From: Nocardia brevicatena NBRC 12119
GTDB lineage: Bacteria; Actinomycetota; Actinomycetes; Mycobacteriales; Mycobacteriaceae
NCBI RefSeq assembly: GCF_000308495.1
Contig: NZ_BAFU01000066.1
Location: forward strand, 1-64,000
Reading direction: 5' to 3'
DNA: 64,000 nucleotides
Below the pieces are notes generated by a model. It did no database searches, was not told the DNA's origin, and worked only from the letters and a program-made list of their open reading frames with translations. The translations under genes and the position numbers were made by a program. Below, in pieces: positions 20,017-28,366 of this stretch; positions within the stretch are counted from its first letter, which is position 1; every line of letters starts with the position of its first letter.

Positions 20017-22095
20017 TCAGTAGACGTAGACCACCGCGTTCTCACCGCCGCTGCAGGTGACCAGTCCCTTCTCCGCGGTGCAGGTCATGGCGTAGCTCCG
20101 GCCGGTCACGGGACTGACGGCCTCCACGACGACCGGTGTCCCGTCCGTGGCGGTGGCGTCGGCGTTCTCCAGATACGCCTTGCGGACCTCTTCGGCGAAA
20201 CCGCAGCTGGTGACCGAGGTGCCGGTCGCCGACCTGCCGAACTTCCCGGTGCCGGCCTGTGCCTGCGGGCAGGGTCGCGCATCCACGGGCAGAGTGGCCG
20301 GGGCCGCGGTGGTGGAGGTGGCCAGGGTCGTGGACCGCGGGACTGTGGTCGCCCGGGGCACCGTCGACGTTACGACGGGCGCCGCGGAACGGGTGACGGC
20401 GCCGACCGGTGGGGCGGCGGATTCGTCGGACCCGAACAGCCGGGACCCGAGCACCGCCGCGATCGCGACCACCGCGACCACCATGATCCCGACCAGGATG
20501 GGTACGGCGACACCATGGTCCGGCCGCGACTCGGTGCGCTCGGACCGAACGCGCCGACCGCGAACGGAAGACTTCGAGCGAGCGGGGGAATCGTCGACCT
20601 CCGAGGTATAGGGGTCGTGAGCGCCACCTGTGGCACCGTATTCGGCCGGCTCCTCGGGATACGGCGAGTACCCGCCGGCATGGTCGCTGTCGCCGAGGTA
20701 TTCGTCGGGTTCGGGTCGCGGACCGGCCGGCGGACCGAGGGGCTGTTCCGAAGCCGGCGTATCGAGCGAGGGGAACCCCGACATTCCATGGCCGTCGGCG
20801 GGCCACTCCGGCGGATACGGGGATTGCCGATCCGGTACGGCAGGAGCTCGGAAACCCCCGGTCGGCGGACCGGACGGGTAACCGGTGTCGTGGACGCGGG
20901 TCATATCGTCGAGCGGATACGGCCCGGTCGGCGTGGCACTGCCGGGGACGGCGGCCGGGTGCACCTGCTCGCCCCGGTACAAATGGGCGTCCGGGAACGG
21001 ACGCACGGACCCGGCCGACGTGTGGGGGTCCGGTTCGGCGGGCGGCAGCGGGACGAGTTGGGTGTCGGAGGGCCGGACCTCGGTGGGGTCACTCGGGATG
21101 ATGGCGGGCAGGACCCGTTCCCCGGTCGATTCCGGCGATCCGTCCCCGGCGCCGCGGTCCGGCATCTTGATCACCAGCGTGGGGAAACCGCCCGTCGTGG
21201 GCGCGCTCGGGGTGCCGGCCGGACGGGCGGGCGGGACCCCCGGCCGACCGACCGCTGTCCGCGGCCCGACCAGCGCGGCACGTGCGGCGCGGGCCAGTGC
21301 ACCGGCCGTCGCGTACCGATCCTCCGGGTTCTTGGCCATGCCTTTGGCGATCACCTCGTCGAGCGTGACCGGTATCCCGGTGCGCTGGGCGCTCGGCCGC
21401 GGTGGCGGTTGGGACAGGTGGGCGCGGATGAGCACGCTGGTGCCGGTGGCGGGAAACGGCGGCGCGCCGGTGAGACATTCGTGCAGGACACAGGTCAGCG
21501 AGTAGATGTCGGCCCGGGCGGTGACCGGTCCGGTATCGAAACACTCGGGCGCCATATAGGTGTAGGGGGCGGGGGTGATACCCACCTGGGTGACGGCGCT
21601 GTCGCTCGCGGCGTGGGCGATGCCGAAATCGGTGAGATACGCGAAATCGACGTCGGTGACGAGGATATCGGCGGGTTCGACGTCGCGGTGCACGAGTCCG
21701 ACGGCGTGCGCGGCGTCCAGCGCGGCCGCGACCTGTTCGATGATGCCGACGGCGCGGGCCGGGGACAGCGCGCCCCGCTCGTGCAGCAGCGTGCGCAGGT
21801 CGAAACCTCGTACCAGGCGCGTATCGAGGAAGAGCCGCCCGTGGATCACACCCCAGTCGTGGACGGGGACGATATGTGGTTCGGTCAGCCGGGCCACCAG
21901 CTGCGATTCCCGCCGGAACCGCGTCCGGTATTCCGGGTCTCGCGCGAGCTCGTCGGCCAGCAGTTTGAGCGCGACCACCCGGTCCTTGTCCGTGTCGTAC
22001 GCCTCGTAGACCTCCCCCATCCCCCCTCTGCCCAGCAGTGACCGCAACTCGTACGGCCCGAACCGGCCTCCGATATCGGCCCCAGGCGTTTGCAC
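20017..22095 (-). CDS. Transmembrane Ser/Thr kinase with altered catalytic loop (module A)
   Basis: 692 residues from GTG 22095 with a strong aggaggt ribosome site. Hanks-type kinase domain at about 13-275: Gly loop LGRGGMGEVY (21-30), Lys44 in VALKLL, DFG 156-158, YMAPECF and a PknD/PknE-like C-lobe (IAKGMAKNPEDRYATAG). The catalytic loop reads HRDVEPADILV: Asp138 is kept, but the usual Lys is Glu140 and the Mg-binding Asn is Asp143. A long Pro/Gly linker, one membrane helix (about 530-550) and an extracytoplasmic domain of about 137 residues with four Cys follow. Follows its regulator by 48 bases. Confidence 0.93.
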   Translation of the reverse strand: MQTPGADIGGRFGPYELRSLLGRGGMGEVYEAYDTDKDRVVALKLLADELARDPEYRTRFRRESQLVARLTEPHIVPVHDWGVIHGRLFLDTRLVRGFDLRTLLHERGALSPARAVGIIEQVAAALDAAHAVGLVHRDVEPADILVTDVDFAYLTDFGIAHAASDSAVTQVGITPAPYTYMAPECFDTGPVTARADIYSLTCVLHECLTGAPPFPATGTSVLIRAHLSQPPPRPSAQRTGIPVTLDEVIAKGMAKNPEDRYATAGALARAARAALVGPRTAVGRPGVPPARPAGTPSAPTTGGFPTLVIKMPDRGAGDGSPESTGERVLPAIIPSDPTEVRPSDTQLVPLPPAEPDPHTSAGSVRPFPDAHLYRGEQVHPAAVPGSATPTGPYPLDDMTRVHDTGYPSGPPTGGFRAPAVPDRQSPYPPEWPADGHGMSGFPSLDTPASEQPLGPPAGPRPEPDEYLGDSDHAGGYSPYPEEPAEYGATGGAHDPYTSEVDDSPARSKSSVRGRRVRSERTESRPDHGVAVPILVGIMVVAVVAIAAVLGSRLFGSDESAAPPVGAVTRSAAPVVTSTVPRATTVPRSTTLATSTTAAPATLPVDARPCPQAQAGTGKFGRSATGTSVTSCGFAEEVRKAYLENADATATDGTPVVVEAVSPVTGRSYAMTCTAEKGLVTCSGGENAVVYVY

Positions 22096-22143
22096 CCGAC
22101 CTCCTCCGCATTCCGGGCAGACGGCGTCCGACCGTGTTGCCCG

Positions 22144-22839
22144 TCAGACAGGAGATTGTCCGGGGGAGACCACCCCATGGTCAAACGCGAAGACGATGGC
22201 CGCCGCGCGGTCGCGCAGACCCAGTTTGCCGAAGATATGCCCGATATGACTTTTCACGGTGACTTCGGAGATTCCGAGAGCGTGGGCGATCTCACTGTTG
22301 GCGTGGCCGCGGCCGATCAGTTCGAGCACCTCGAGTTCGCGGGCGGTCAGGTCCGCGAGCCCGGTGCCGACCGCCACCGAGGCGGGCCGCGTGGTGCGAT
22401 AGGTGGCCAGAACCCGGCCGGTGACCGCCGGGTCGAGCCACGCGCCGCCGGCGGCCACGGTGCGCACCGCCCGGATGAGATCCTCGGCCGGTGAGTCCTT
22501 GAGGATGAAACCCGCGGCGCCCGCGCGCAGCGCACCGGACAGCAGCTGATCGTCGTCGAAGGTGGTGAGCACCAGCACGGGCGGATGATCGGCGCGGGCC
22601 CGCAGCGTCCGGGTGGCCTCGATCCCGCCGACACGTTTCATCCGCAGATCCATCAGCACCACATCAGGGGTGTTCGCCGCGACCGCCGCCAACACCTCGT
22701 CACCATCGGCGCATTCGCCGATCCGGAAACCGTCCCGGCGGCGCAGGATCCGCCGCAGGCCGCCGCGCACCAGCTCCTGGTCGTCGACGACCAGGACGTC
22801 GAGCAGATCGTCGGGGGTGTCGGTGGTCGCCCTGGTCAT
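22144..22839 (-). CDS. LuxR/NarL-family response regulator (module A)
   Basis: 231 residues from ATG 22839. Receiver domain at about 13-125 with acidic pair VVDDQ, phospho-acceptor Asp in VVLMDLRM, Thr in VLTTFDDD and Lys in FILKDSPAEDLI. LuxR helix-turn-helix at about 160-225: LTARELEVLELIGRGHANSE then IAHALGISEVTVKSHIGHIF. DNA-binding transcription regulator. Its ATG overlaps the stop of the histidine kinase (ATGA), so the pair is translationally coupled. Paralogue of the regulator at 27655-28317. Confidence 0.95.
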   Translation of the reverse strand: MTRATTDTPDDLLDVLVVDDQELVRGGLRRILRRRDGFRIGECADGDEVLAAVAANTPDVVLMDLRMKRVGGIEATRTLRARADHPPVLVLTTFDDDQLLSGALRAGAAGFILKDSPAEDLIRAVRTVAAGGAWLDPAVTGRVLATYRTTRPASVAVGTGLADLTARELEVLELIGRGHANSEIAHALGISEVTVKSHIGHIFGKLGLRDRAAAIVFAFDHGVVSPGQSPV

Positions 22840-24287
22840 CGCCGCTCCTGCCGGGCCGTGTCGACGGTGTCGGAGTAGACGGTATCGGGGTCGACGGTGG
22901 CCGGACCGGTGTGCTCCGAGTCGGACGTCCGGCTCGACCACGGGCACCGCGATCGGCCGCCCTGCCCCGACGCCATGGCCGGGGTGAGGGGAAACTTCGC
23001 GTGCACCGTCCATCCTCTGTTGTCCGGCCCGGCCCGCAGTCGCCCGCCGAGCAGTTCGGTGCGCTGCCGCATCCCGGCGATACCCATACCGCTGCCCCCG
23101 CCGGTCCCCGCGGGCAGACCACCGGGCACCGTATTGTGCACCCGCACCGATACCGATTCGGCGCCGACGGCCAACCGGAAATCGACCTCCGCGCCGGGCG
23201 CGTGCTTGGCGATATTGGCCAGTGATTCCTGGCCGATGCGGTACAGCGCCAGACCGAGGGCCGCCGATACCGCCCCCAGGTCGCCGGTGAGCCGGCGACG
23301 CACGGTGAGCCCCGCGTGGACGAAGTCGTCGATCAGCGCACCGATATCCCCGGCACCGGGTTCGGCGCCGCGAACGGACGGCCGGGTGTCGAGCAGCCCG
23401 ACGGTGCGCCGGATATCGGCCATGGCCTGTCGCCCGAGCCGTTCGGCGTCGGTGAGCGCGTCCACCGCCTCGTCCACATCGCGGTCGGTGGCCAGCGCGT
23501 GTCGGGCGGCGGTGAGATGCAGCAGGGTGATGCTCAGCGAATGCGCGATGACATCGTGTACCTCGCGGGCGATACGGCCGCGTTCCTCCACGGCGGCCCG
23601 GGCGGCCCGGGCACCCTGATACTCGCGTTCCTGGTAGAGGAACCGCCGTTGATTCTGCAGCATGACACCGACCAGCCAGCCCAGCAGGATCCCCATCGCG
23701 TACATCGGGACCCCGGTGCGCAACCGGGTGTCATCCCACAGTAGTGCGCCCAGCTCGGCGAAGACGATCAACTCGGCCACCGCGGCCAGGGCCCACAGCA
23801 CGCTCATCCGTTTCGGTGCGATGGCGGCGATCTCCCCGATCGCCACGGTCAGGACGAACGGCGCGAAATCGGCGGCCACCGGCTGGACGAAGAACAGGGC
23901 CGCGGCCGCCACGGCGGACAAACCCAGCTGCACCGGCGAGGGCACGATGGCGAAGTAGACGAACAAGGGGAACGAGAGGAACAGCAGCACCAGTGCCAGC
24001 AGGGGCAGCAGGGTCGGGAAATAGTGGTGCCGCTGGACGCAGGCCGCCACCCCGATCACCAGATAGGCCACATCGGCGCCGATCACGATACTCGGCGGAT
24101 AGTCGAAGGGCAGTTCGGACAGGGAACGGCGCACTCCCGGCAGGCGGATACGGTGCATCGACGACCGGAGTCGGTCCCGGATATCGCGACCGGCCCGGAA
24201 GGCCGCCCGCCTCATCCGGCCGGAGGACTCCCCTCGGACGGTCTCCCGTGACACGGGGTCGTGGGCTGTGACCCGGCTCGCAGACAC
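22836..24287 (-). CDS. NarL-type membrane histidine kinase (module A)
   Basis: 483 residues. An N-terminal membrane region of about six helices (about 65-215), then HisKA_3 dimerisation domain with the phospho-His in RIAREVHDVIAHSLSI and an HATPase_c domain with N box QESLANIAKHAPG and G box SGMGIAGMRQRTELLG. The short loops between helices suggest it senses something in or at the membrane. It ends by overlapping the response regulator by four bases. The start used is GTG 24287; ATG at 24215 is an alternative. Divergent from the small gene at 24476. Confidence 0.93.
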   Translation of the reverse strand: MSASRVTAHDPVSRETVRGESSGRMRRAAFRAGRDIRDRLRSSMHRIRLPGVRRSLSELPFDYPPSIVIGADVAYLVIGVAACVQRHHYFPTLLPLLALVLLFLSFPLFVYFAIVPSPVQLGLSAVAAAALFFVQPVAADFAPFVLTVAIGEIAAIAPKRMSVLWALAAVAELIVFAELGALLWDDTRLRTGVPMYAMGILLGWLVGVMLQNQRRFLYQEREYQGARAARAAVEERGRIAREVHDVIAHSLSITLLHLTAARHALATDRDVDEAVDALTDAERLGRQAMADIRRTVGLLDTRPSVRGAEPGAGDIGALIDDFVHAGLTVRRRLTGDLGAVSAALGLALYRIGQESLANIAKHAPGAEVDFRLAVGAESVSVRVHNTVPGGLPAGTGGGSGMGIAGMRQRTELLGGRLRAGPDNRGWTVHAKFPLTPAMASGQGGRSRCPWSSRTSDSEHTGPATVDPDTVYSDTVDTARQERR

Positions 24288-24475
24288 AACTCCAGGTTAG
24301 CCGGCGCCGGGACGCGGTCACATCGTCCCGCGGCAGGTTCACCGCTCCGCCCACGGTAGGAGATCGATTCGCGTCCCCGGCACGACGACAACGCCTGCGC
24401 CGATTCGTAGCGTGAAACACGTCGTCGCACCATCCGCGCGACGCCCGCACGCCCAACCACAGAAAGGGCTCGGCC

Positions 24476-24781
24476 ATGTCCTGGGAAGACCAGCATCTGC
24501 GCACCGAAATCCTGCACACAATCCTGGACCGGGCGGCCGTCGATCCCGACCGCCCGGACCTGTTCGACGGTATCCCCGATCTGGATCGGCTGTTCGGTGA
24601 TCCCGACGGAGTAGTTGCGGCGCTGCGGTATCGGTGGAAGATTCATCTCGATACCAAGCTGGAGACGGCGGCCGAACGCGGACAGACCGCCGCCGAGGCG
24701 TATCTCGAGCTGGCGGCCGAACAGCCCGTGCTCCGCGCGGTGCTCGATGCCCGAACGGCGTCACGGGTTCTCGTGGCATGA
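24476..24781 (+). CDS. Conserved-looking hypothetical, 101 residues
   Basis: ATG 24476 with aaaggg eight bases upstream. The product is acidic, helical and soluble (MSWEDQHLRTEILHTILDRA, then FDGIPDLDRLFGDPDGVV, ending VLRAVLDARTASRVLVA). No signal peptide or membrane helix. I do not recognise the family. It is divergent from histidine kinase A and lies 105 bases before the ABC ATPase on the same strand, so it may be cotranscribed with it. Confidence 0.7.
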   Translation: MSWEDQHLRTEILHTILDRAAVDPDRPDLFDGIPDLDRLFGDPDGVVAALRYRWKIHLDTKLETAAERGQTAAEAYLELAAEQPVLRAVLDARTASRVLVA

Positions 24782-24886
24782 GGTAACGTGCGCGACCACG
24801 CGGACGGTCTCGGCCTCTCCGACGAGCGCACGAGAACCCGCGGGCGGACACCTGTACGACCATCCGCGGAAGGGACGGGGGATGCG

Positions 24887-25612
24887 ATGACGCAGCCTGC
24901 CATGCTGGAACTGTCGAATGTCGTCAAGGAGTACCGGGTCGGCGGCCAGGCGGTCCGCGCGCTCGACGGTATCGACCTGCGGCTCGAGGCCGGCGAGTTC
25001 ACCTCGGTGATCGGCCCGTCCGGCTCCGGGAAAAGCACCCTGCTGCATCTCCTGGGTGCGTTGGATCGTCCTGATTCCGGCTCCATCCGGTTCCGGGGCG
25101 AGGAGATCGGCGATCTCGACGAGCAGCGACAGTCCGAATTCCGCAGGCATTGCGTGGGTTTCGTCTTCCAGTTCTTCAACCTGCTGCCCACCCTGTCGGC
25201 GTGGGAGAACGTCGCGGTCCCGAAACTGCTCGACGGGACCGGGCTGCGCAAGGCGAAACCGAGGGCGCTGGAACTCCTCGACCGGGTCGGTCTCGGCAAT
25301 CGGGCCGCGCACCGCCCCACGGAGCTGTCCGGGGGACAGATGCAGCGGGTGGCGGTGGCGCGGGCACTGATCATGGATCCGCCGCTGATCCTGGCCGACG
25401 AACCCACCGGAAATCTGGACTCGAAAACCGGGGTGTCGATTCTCGAGTTGCTCGGTTCGGTCGCCGAATCCGGTAACTCGGTGGTGATGGTGACCCACGA
25501 TCAGGGCGCGGTGCGGTACTGCGATCGGATCGTCACGCTCGGCGACGGACGGATCGGGTCGGACGAGCGTACCGGGACGGGCCGCCGCGACACCTCGGTG
25601 GTCGGTGCCTGA
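24887..25612 (+). CDS. ABC transporter ATP-binding protein (MacB/LolD/FtsE type)
   Basis: 241 residues from ATG 24887 (agggacgggggatgcg upstream). Walker A GPSGSGKSTLLHLLGALDRP, the Q-loop with FVFQFFNLLPTLSAWENV typical of the MacB/LolD group, signature LSGGQMQRVAVARAL, Walker B ILADEPTGNLD and switch His in MVTHDQ are all intact, so it should bind and hydrolyse ATP. Such ATPases pair with FtsX/MacB-like permeases, usually encoded alongside; none is present within this window, so the partner is elsewhere or lost. It sits between the two HK-RR-STPK modules, pointing the opposite way. Confidence 0.93.
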   Translation: MTQPAMLELSNVVKEYRVGGQAVRALDGIDLRLEAGEFTSVIGPSGSGKSTLLHLLGALDRPDSGSIRFRGEEIGDLDEQRQSEFRRHCVGFVFQFFNLLPTLSAWENVAVPKLLDGTGLRKAKPRALELLDRVGLGNRAAHRPTELSGGQMQRVAVARALIMDPPLILADEPTGNLDSKTGVSILELLGSVAESGNSVVMVTHDQGAVRYCDRIVTLGDGRIGSDERTGTGRRDTSVVGA

Positions 25613-25637
25613 CCTGTTCCGCCGCATCGGAGCCGCG

Positions 25638-27539
25638 CTACAGCGGTGCGTCGTCCCACCACCGCGTCACGGCGATATCGGGTGACAACGCCGAGGCACC
25701 GGGATCGTCTTCCCCCGAATAGCTCACATAGAGCAGGGAATTCGAGCGACCCGGGTCCGATTCGAAACTGACGACCATCATGGTGGTGTAGCTGTGGCCG
25801 GGTGGACCGGGCCGGCTCCAGGTGTGCGACGTGTAGAGCGCACCGCTCTTCGAGCCCGCCATACTCTCGTGCGGCGGCAGTTCCTCGACCACGGCGCGCG
25901 CGTCGGCGGCATTGTCGTAGGTGAGGATCTTGTAGCTCATATGCGCCTGGGTCTCGTCGTGTCTACGGCACTCCCACAGCACCTCCCAGGGCGCGGTCTC
26001 CAACACATCGGAGAGACCCCCGACCGGGTCGCCGGGTTCGTACCAGAAACAGGAGGCCTTCTGATACCCCTGTCCGGCGGGGCCCGTTCCCTGCGGCAGC
26101 AGGGTCGGAAACAGCGCCCGGGTGCGGTCCACCGGGTCCGTTGCCTGCGGCGACGGCGGATCGGTCCGCAGGGTCGAGACATCACCGCCCTCCGGTCCGG
26201 CGGTCGGGCCCGTATCATCTTCGTCGCCCTGCCCGACCACGAACAGCGCACCGACCAGTACCAGCGCGACGACGACGATCGGTACCAGTACCAGCGCGGC
26301 GACCAACGGCGCGCGGCCGCCTCGTTTCGGAGGGAAGTGGTGGATATCGGGCCGATTCGTACCGTATCCGCCGGGAGGGCCGGGCAACGGGGCGCCGTAC
26401 CCCGTCGCCACCGGGCCACCGGGCCGGGGCGGGTACGCGGTCCCGCCGACGGCCTGTCCGTTCTCCCCCACTGCCGCGGGCCTCTCATTCGAGACAACCG
26501 CGACGGTGGGACCGTCCGGCGCGGCCCCGCGCTCCGGCTGCGGGCCGTCTCCGCCCGCCCGCGCCGCGGCATCCGTCGATAGGGGCGCCGCGCCTCCACC
26601 GCCGACTCCGGAACGGGGCGGTACGGCGCCGGCGGCGGCCACCGGTGCGCCCGGATATCCGGAGCTCATGGCCCCCGCGCCGGCCGCGTAGCCCGAGGGA
26701 ACCACCGGCGTATTCAGCGCCTGCCGGGCGGCGGCGGCGAATTCGGCGCAGGTGGCGAACCGATGAGCGGGATGTTTGGCCATGGCGCGGGCCAGCACGG
26801 CGTCCAGCCCGGAGGGAAGGCCGGGGCGTTTCACCGCCAGCGGCGGGGGGGCGAGCTGCAGGTTTCCGTGGATGATATCGGCGGGGTTCGGCGAATCGAA
26901 CGGTGCCATCCCGGTGAGCAGCCAGTACAGCGCGCAGGCCAGCGAATACTGGTCCGACCGCGGATCCAGCTCGCCGCCGGTCATCTGTTCCGGTGAGGCG
27001 AAGGCCAGGGTCGCGGTGAACATCCCGGTCTGGGTGAGGCGGGTGGTTTCCGCGCGCAGTCGGGCCAGCCCGAAGTCGGTGAGGAACACCCGTTCGCCCT
27101 GACCGTCCTTGGCGCGGGCGAGCAGGATATTGGCCGGTTTGACGTCGCGGTGCAGTACCCCCATCCCGTGTGCGTAGTCCAGGGCCTCGGCGACCCCCTC
27201 GATGATCTGCACCGCCTTTTCCGGCGGCAGCGTCAGCGGATTGACCGTTCCCGCGTCCGCGCCGTCGATGTACTGCATGCACATCCACAGCTGGTCGCCC
27301 TCGGCACCGCGGTCGTAGACGGCGACGATCCCGGGATGGTCCAGGTGCGCGGCCAGGTCGGCTTCACGTTCGAATCGGGTGCGTACCGCGGCGTCGGCGA
27401 ACAGGTCGCGGTTCAACAGTTTGAGGGCGGTCGGTTTGCCCAGTCGGGGGTGGCGGGCCAGATACACCGATCCCATGCCGCCCTGTCCGAGTAGTCGCTC
27501 GATGGCGAACCCGGCGAATACGTCACCGCTGTTCAGCAA
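25638..27539 (-). CDS. Transmembrane Ser/Thr protein kinase (module B)
   Basis: 634 residues from an inferred TTG start at 27539 (MLNSGDVFAGFAIERLLG), preceded by gaaggggg; longer frames upstream lack a good site. Kinase domain about 8-270 with all key residues: GQGGMGSVYLA, Lys40 in TALKLL, HRDVKPANILL (Asp132, Lys134, Asn137), DFG 155-157. A Gly/Ala/Pro-rich linker, one membrane helix (APLVAALVLVPIVVVALVLV) and an extracytoplasmic domain of about 190 residues follow (SCFWYEPGDPVGG, WECRRHDETQ). Unlike kinase A the catalytic loop is canonical. 115 bases downstream of its response regulator. Confidence 0.94.
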   Translation of the reverse strand: MLNSGDVFAGFAIERLLGQGGMGSVYLARHPRLGKPTALKLLNRDLFADAAVRTRFEREADLAAHLDHPGIVAVYDRGAEGDQLWMCMQYIDGADAGTVNPLTLPPEKAVQIIEGVAEALDYAHGMGVLHRDVKPANILLARAKDGQGERVFLTDFGLARLRAETTRLTQTGMFTATLAFASPEQMTGGELDPRSDQYSLACALYWLLTGMAPFDSPNPADIIHGNLQLAPPPLAVKRPGLPSGLDAVLARAMAKHPAHRFATCAEFAAAARQALNTPVVPSGYAAGAGAMSSGYPGAPVAAAGAVPPRSGVGGGGAAPLSTDAAARAGGDGPQPERGAAPDGPTVAVVSNERPAAVGENGQAVGGTAYPPRPGGPVATGYGAPLPGPPGGYGTNRPDIHHFPPKRGGRAPLVAALVLVPIVVVALVLVGALFVVGQGDEDDTGPTAGPEGGDVSTLRTDPPSPQATDPVDRTRALFPTLLPQGTGPAGQGYQKASCFWYEPGDPVGGLSDVLETAPWEVLWECRRHDETQAHMSYKILTYDNAADARAVVEELPPHESMAGSKSGALYTSHTWSRPGPPGHSYTTMMVVSFESDPGRSNSLLYVSYSGEDDPGASALSPDIAVTRWWDDAPL

Positions 27540-27654
27540 CGACAACCCCCTTCGGGAAACAGACGGCCCCGCGAGCCTACCGGGCGCCGGGGGCGCGTCA
27601 CCATCATGACGGCACATACCCGCGTCCGCGGTCCGGGACAACCCCGCGGGCGGC

Positions 27655-28317
27655 TCAGCCGGGTGTGACCAGGCCGGACTCATAGGCCAGGACTACCGCC
27701 TGGGCCCGATCGCGCAGGCGAAGTTTCGTAAACACCTTGGAGACATGGGTTTTCACCGTCTGCTCGGCGACGAACAGCGCCTCGGCGATCTCGGTGTTGG
27801 ACATCCCCTTGGCGATCAGCTCGAGTACCTCCCGTTCCCGTGGTGTCAAGGTGGCCAGCTCGGCCGGGGGTGTCCGTCGGACCGTGCGCCGCCGCACCAC
27901 ATCGGCGATGAGTCGTTGCGTCACCGTCGGCGCCAACAGCGCCTGACCTTCCGCCACCACCCGGACCGCACGGACCAGTTCGTCCGCCGGGGCGTCCTTG
28001 AGGAGGAATCCGCTCGCTCCCATTCCGAGTGCCTCGTACACATAGTCGTCGATATCGAAGGTGGTCAGCATCAATACCCGCACCGGTGGATCGAAGTTCG
28101 ATCCGAGAATGACACGTGCCGCGTCGAGCCCGTTCATCTCCGGCATGCGCACATCCATGAGCACGACATCCGGCCGCAGCCGCCGCGCCTCGGCCACGGC
28201 GGCCCGGCCGTCGGCCGCGTCACCGACCACACTGATATCGGGTTGAGCGGAGAGCAGAGCACCGAACCCCTGGCGCACCATCGCCTGATCGTCGGCAATC
28301 AACACGGTTATCGCCAC
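27655..28317 (-). CDS. LuxR/NarL-family response regulator (module B)
   Basis: 220 residues from GTG 28317. Receiver: IADDQ, phospho-Asp in VVLMDVRMPEMNG, MLTTFDIDDY and FLLKDAPADELV. C-terminal LuxR helix-turn-helix: LTPREREVLELIAKGMSNTE then IAEALFVAEQTVKTHVSKVF. Same architecture as the regulator of module A. It starts 49 bases after the histidine kinase stop and precedes kinase B. Confidence 0.95.
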   Translation of the reverse strand: MAITVLIADDQAMVRQGFGALLSAQPDISVVGDAADGRAAVAEARRLRPDVVLMDVRMPEMNGLDAARVILGSNFDPPVRVLMLTTFDIDDYVYEALGMGASGFLLKDAPADELVRAVRVVAEGQALLAPTVTQRLIADVVRRRTVRRTPPAELATLTPREREVLELIAKGMSNTEIAEALFVAEQTVKTHVSKVFTKLRLRDRAQAVVLAYESGLVTPG

Positions 28318-28366
28318 GAACCCACCCTAATTCGTGGGTCCGCGGCCGGGGACACCGCCGGTCCCG

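Noticed and set aside
16979-22041. Long plus-strand frames opposite the lipoprotein hydrolase, pfkA and kinase A
   Set aside because: Antisense shadows in high-GC DNA; compositions are Arg/Gly/Pro-rich with no domain.
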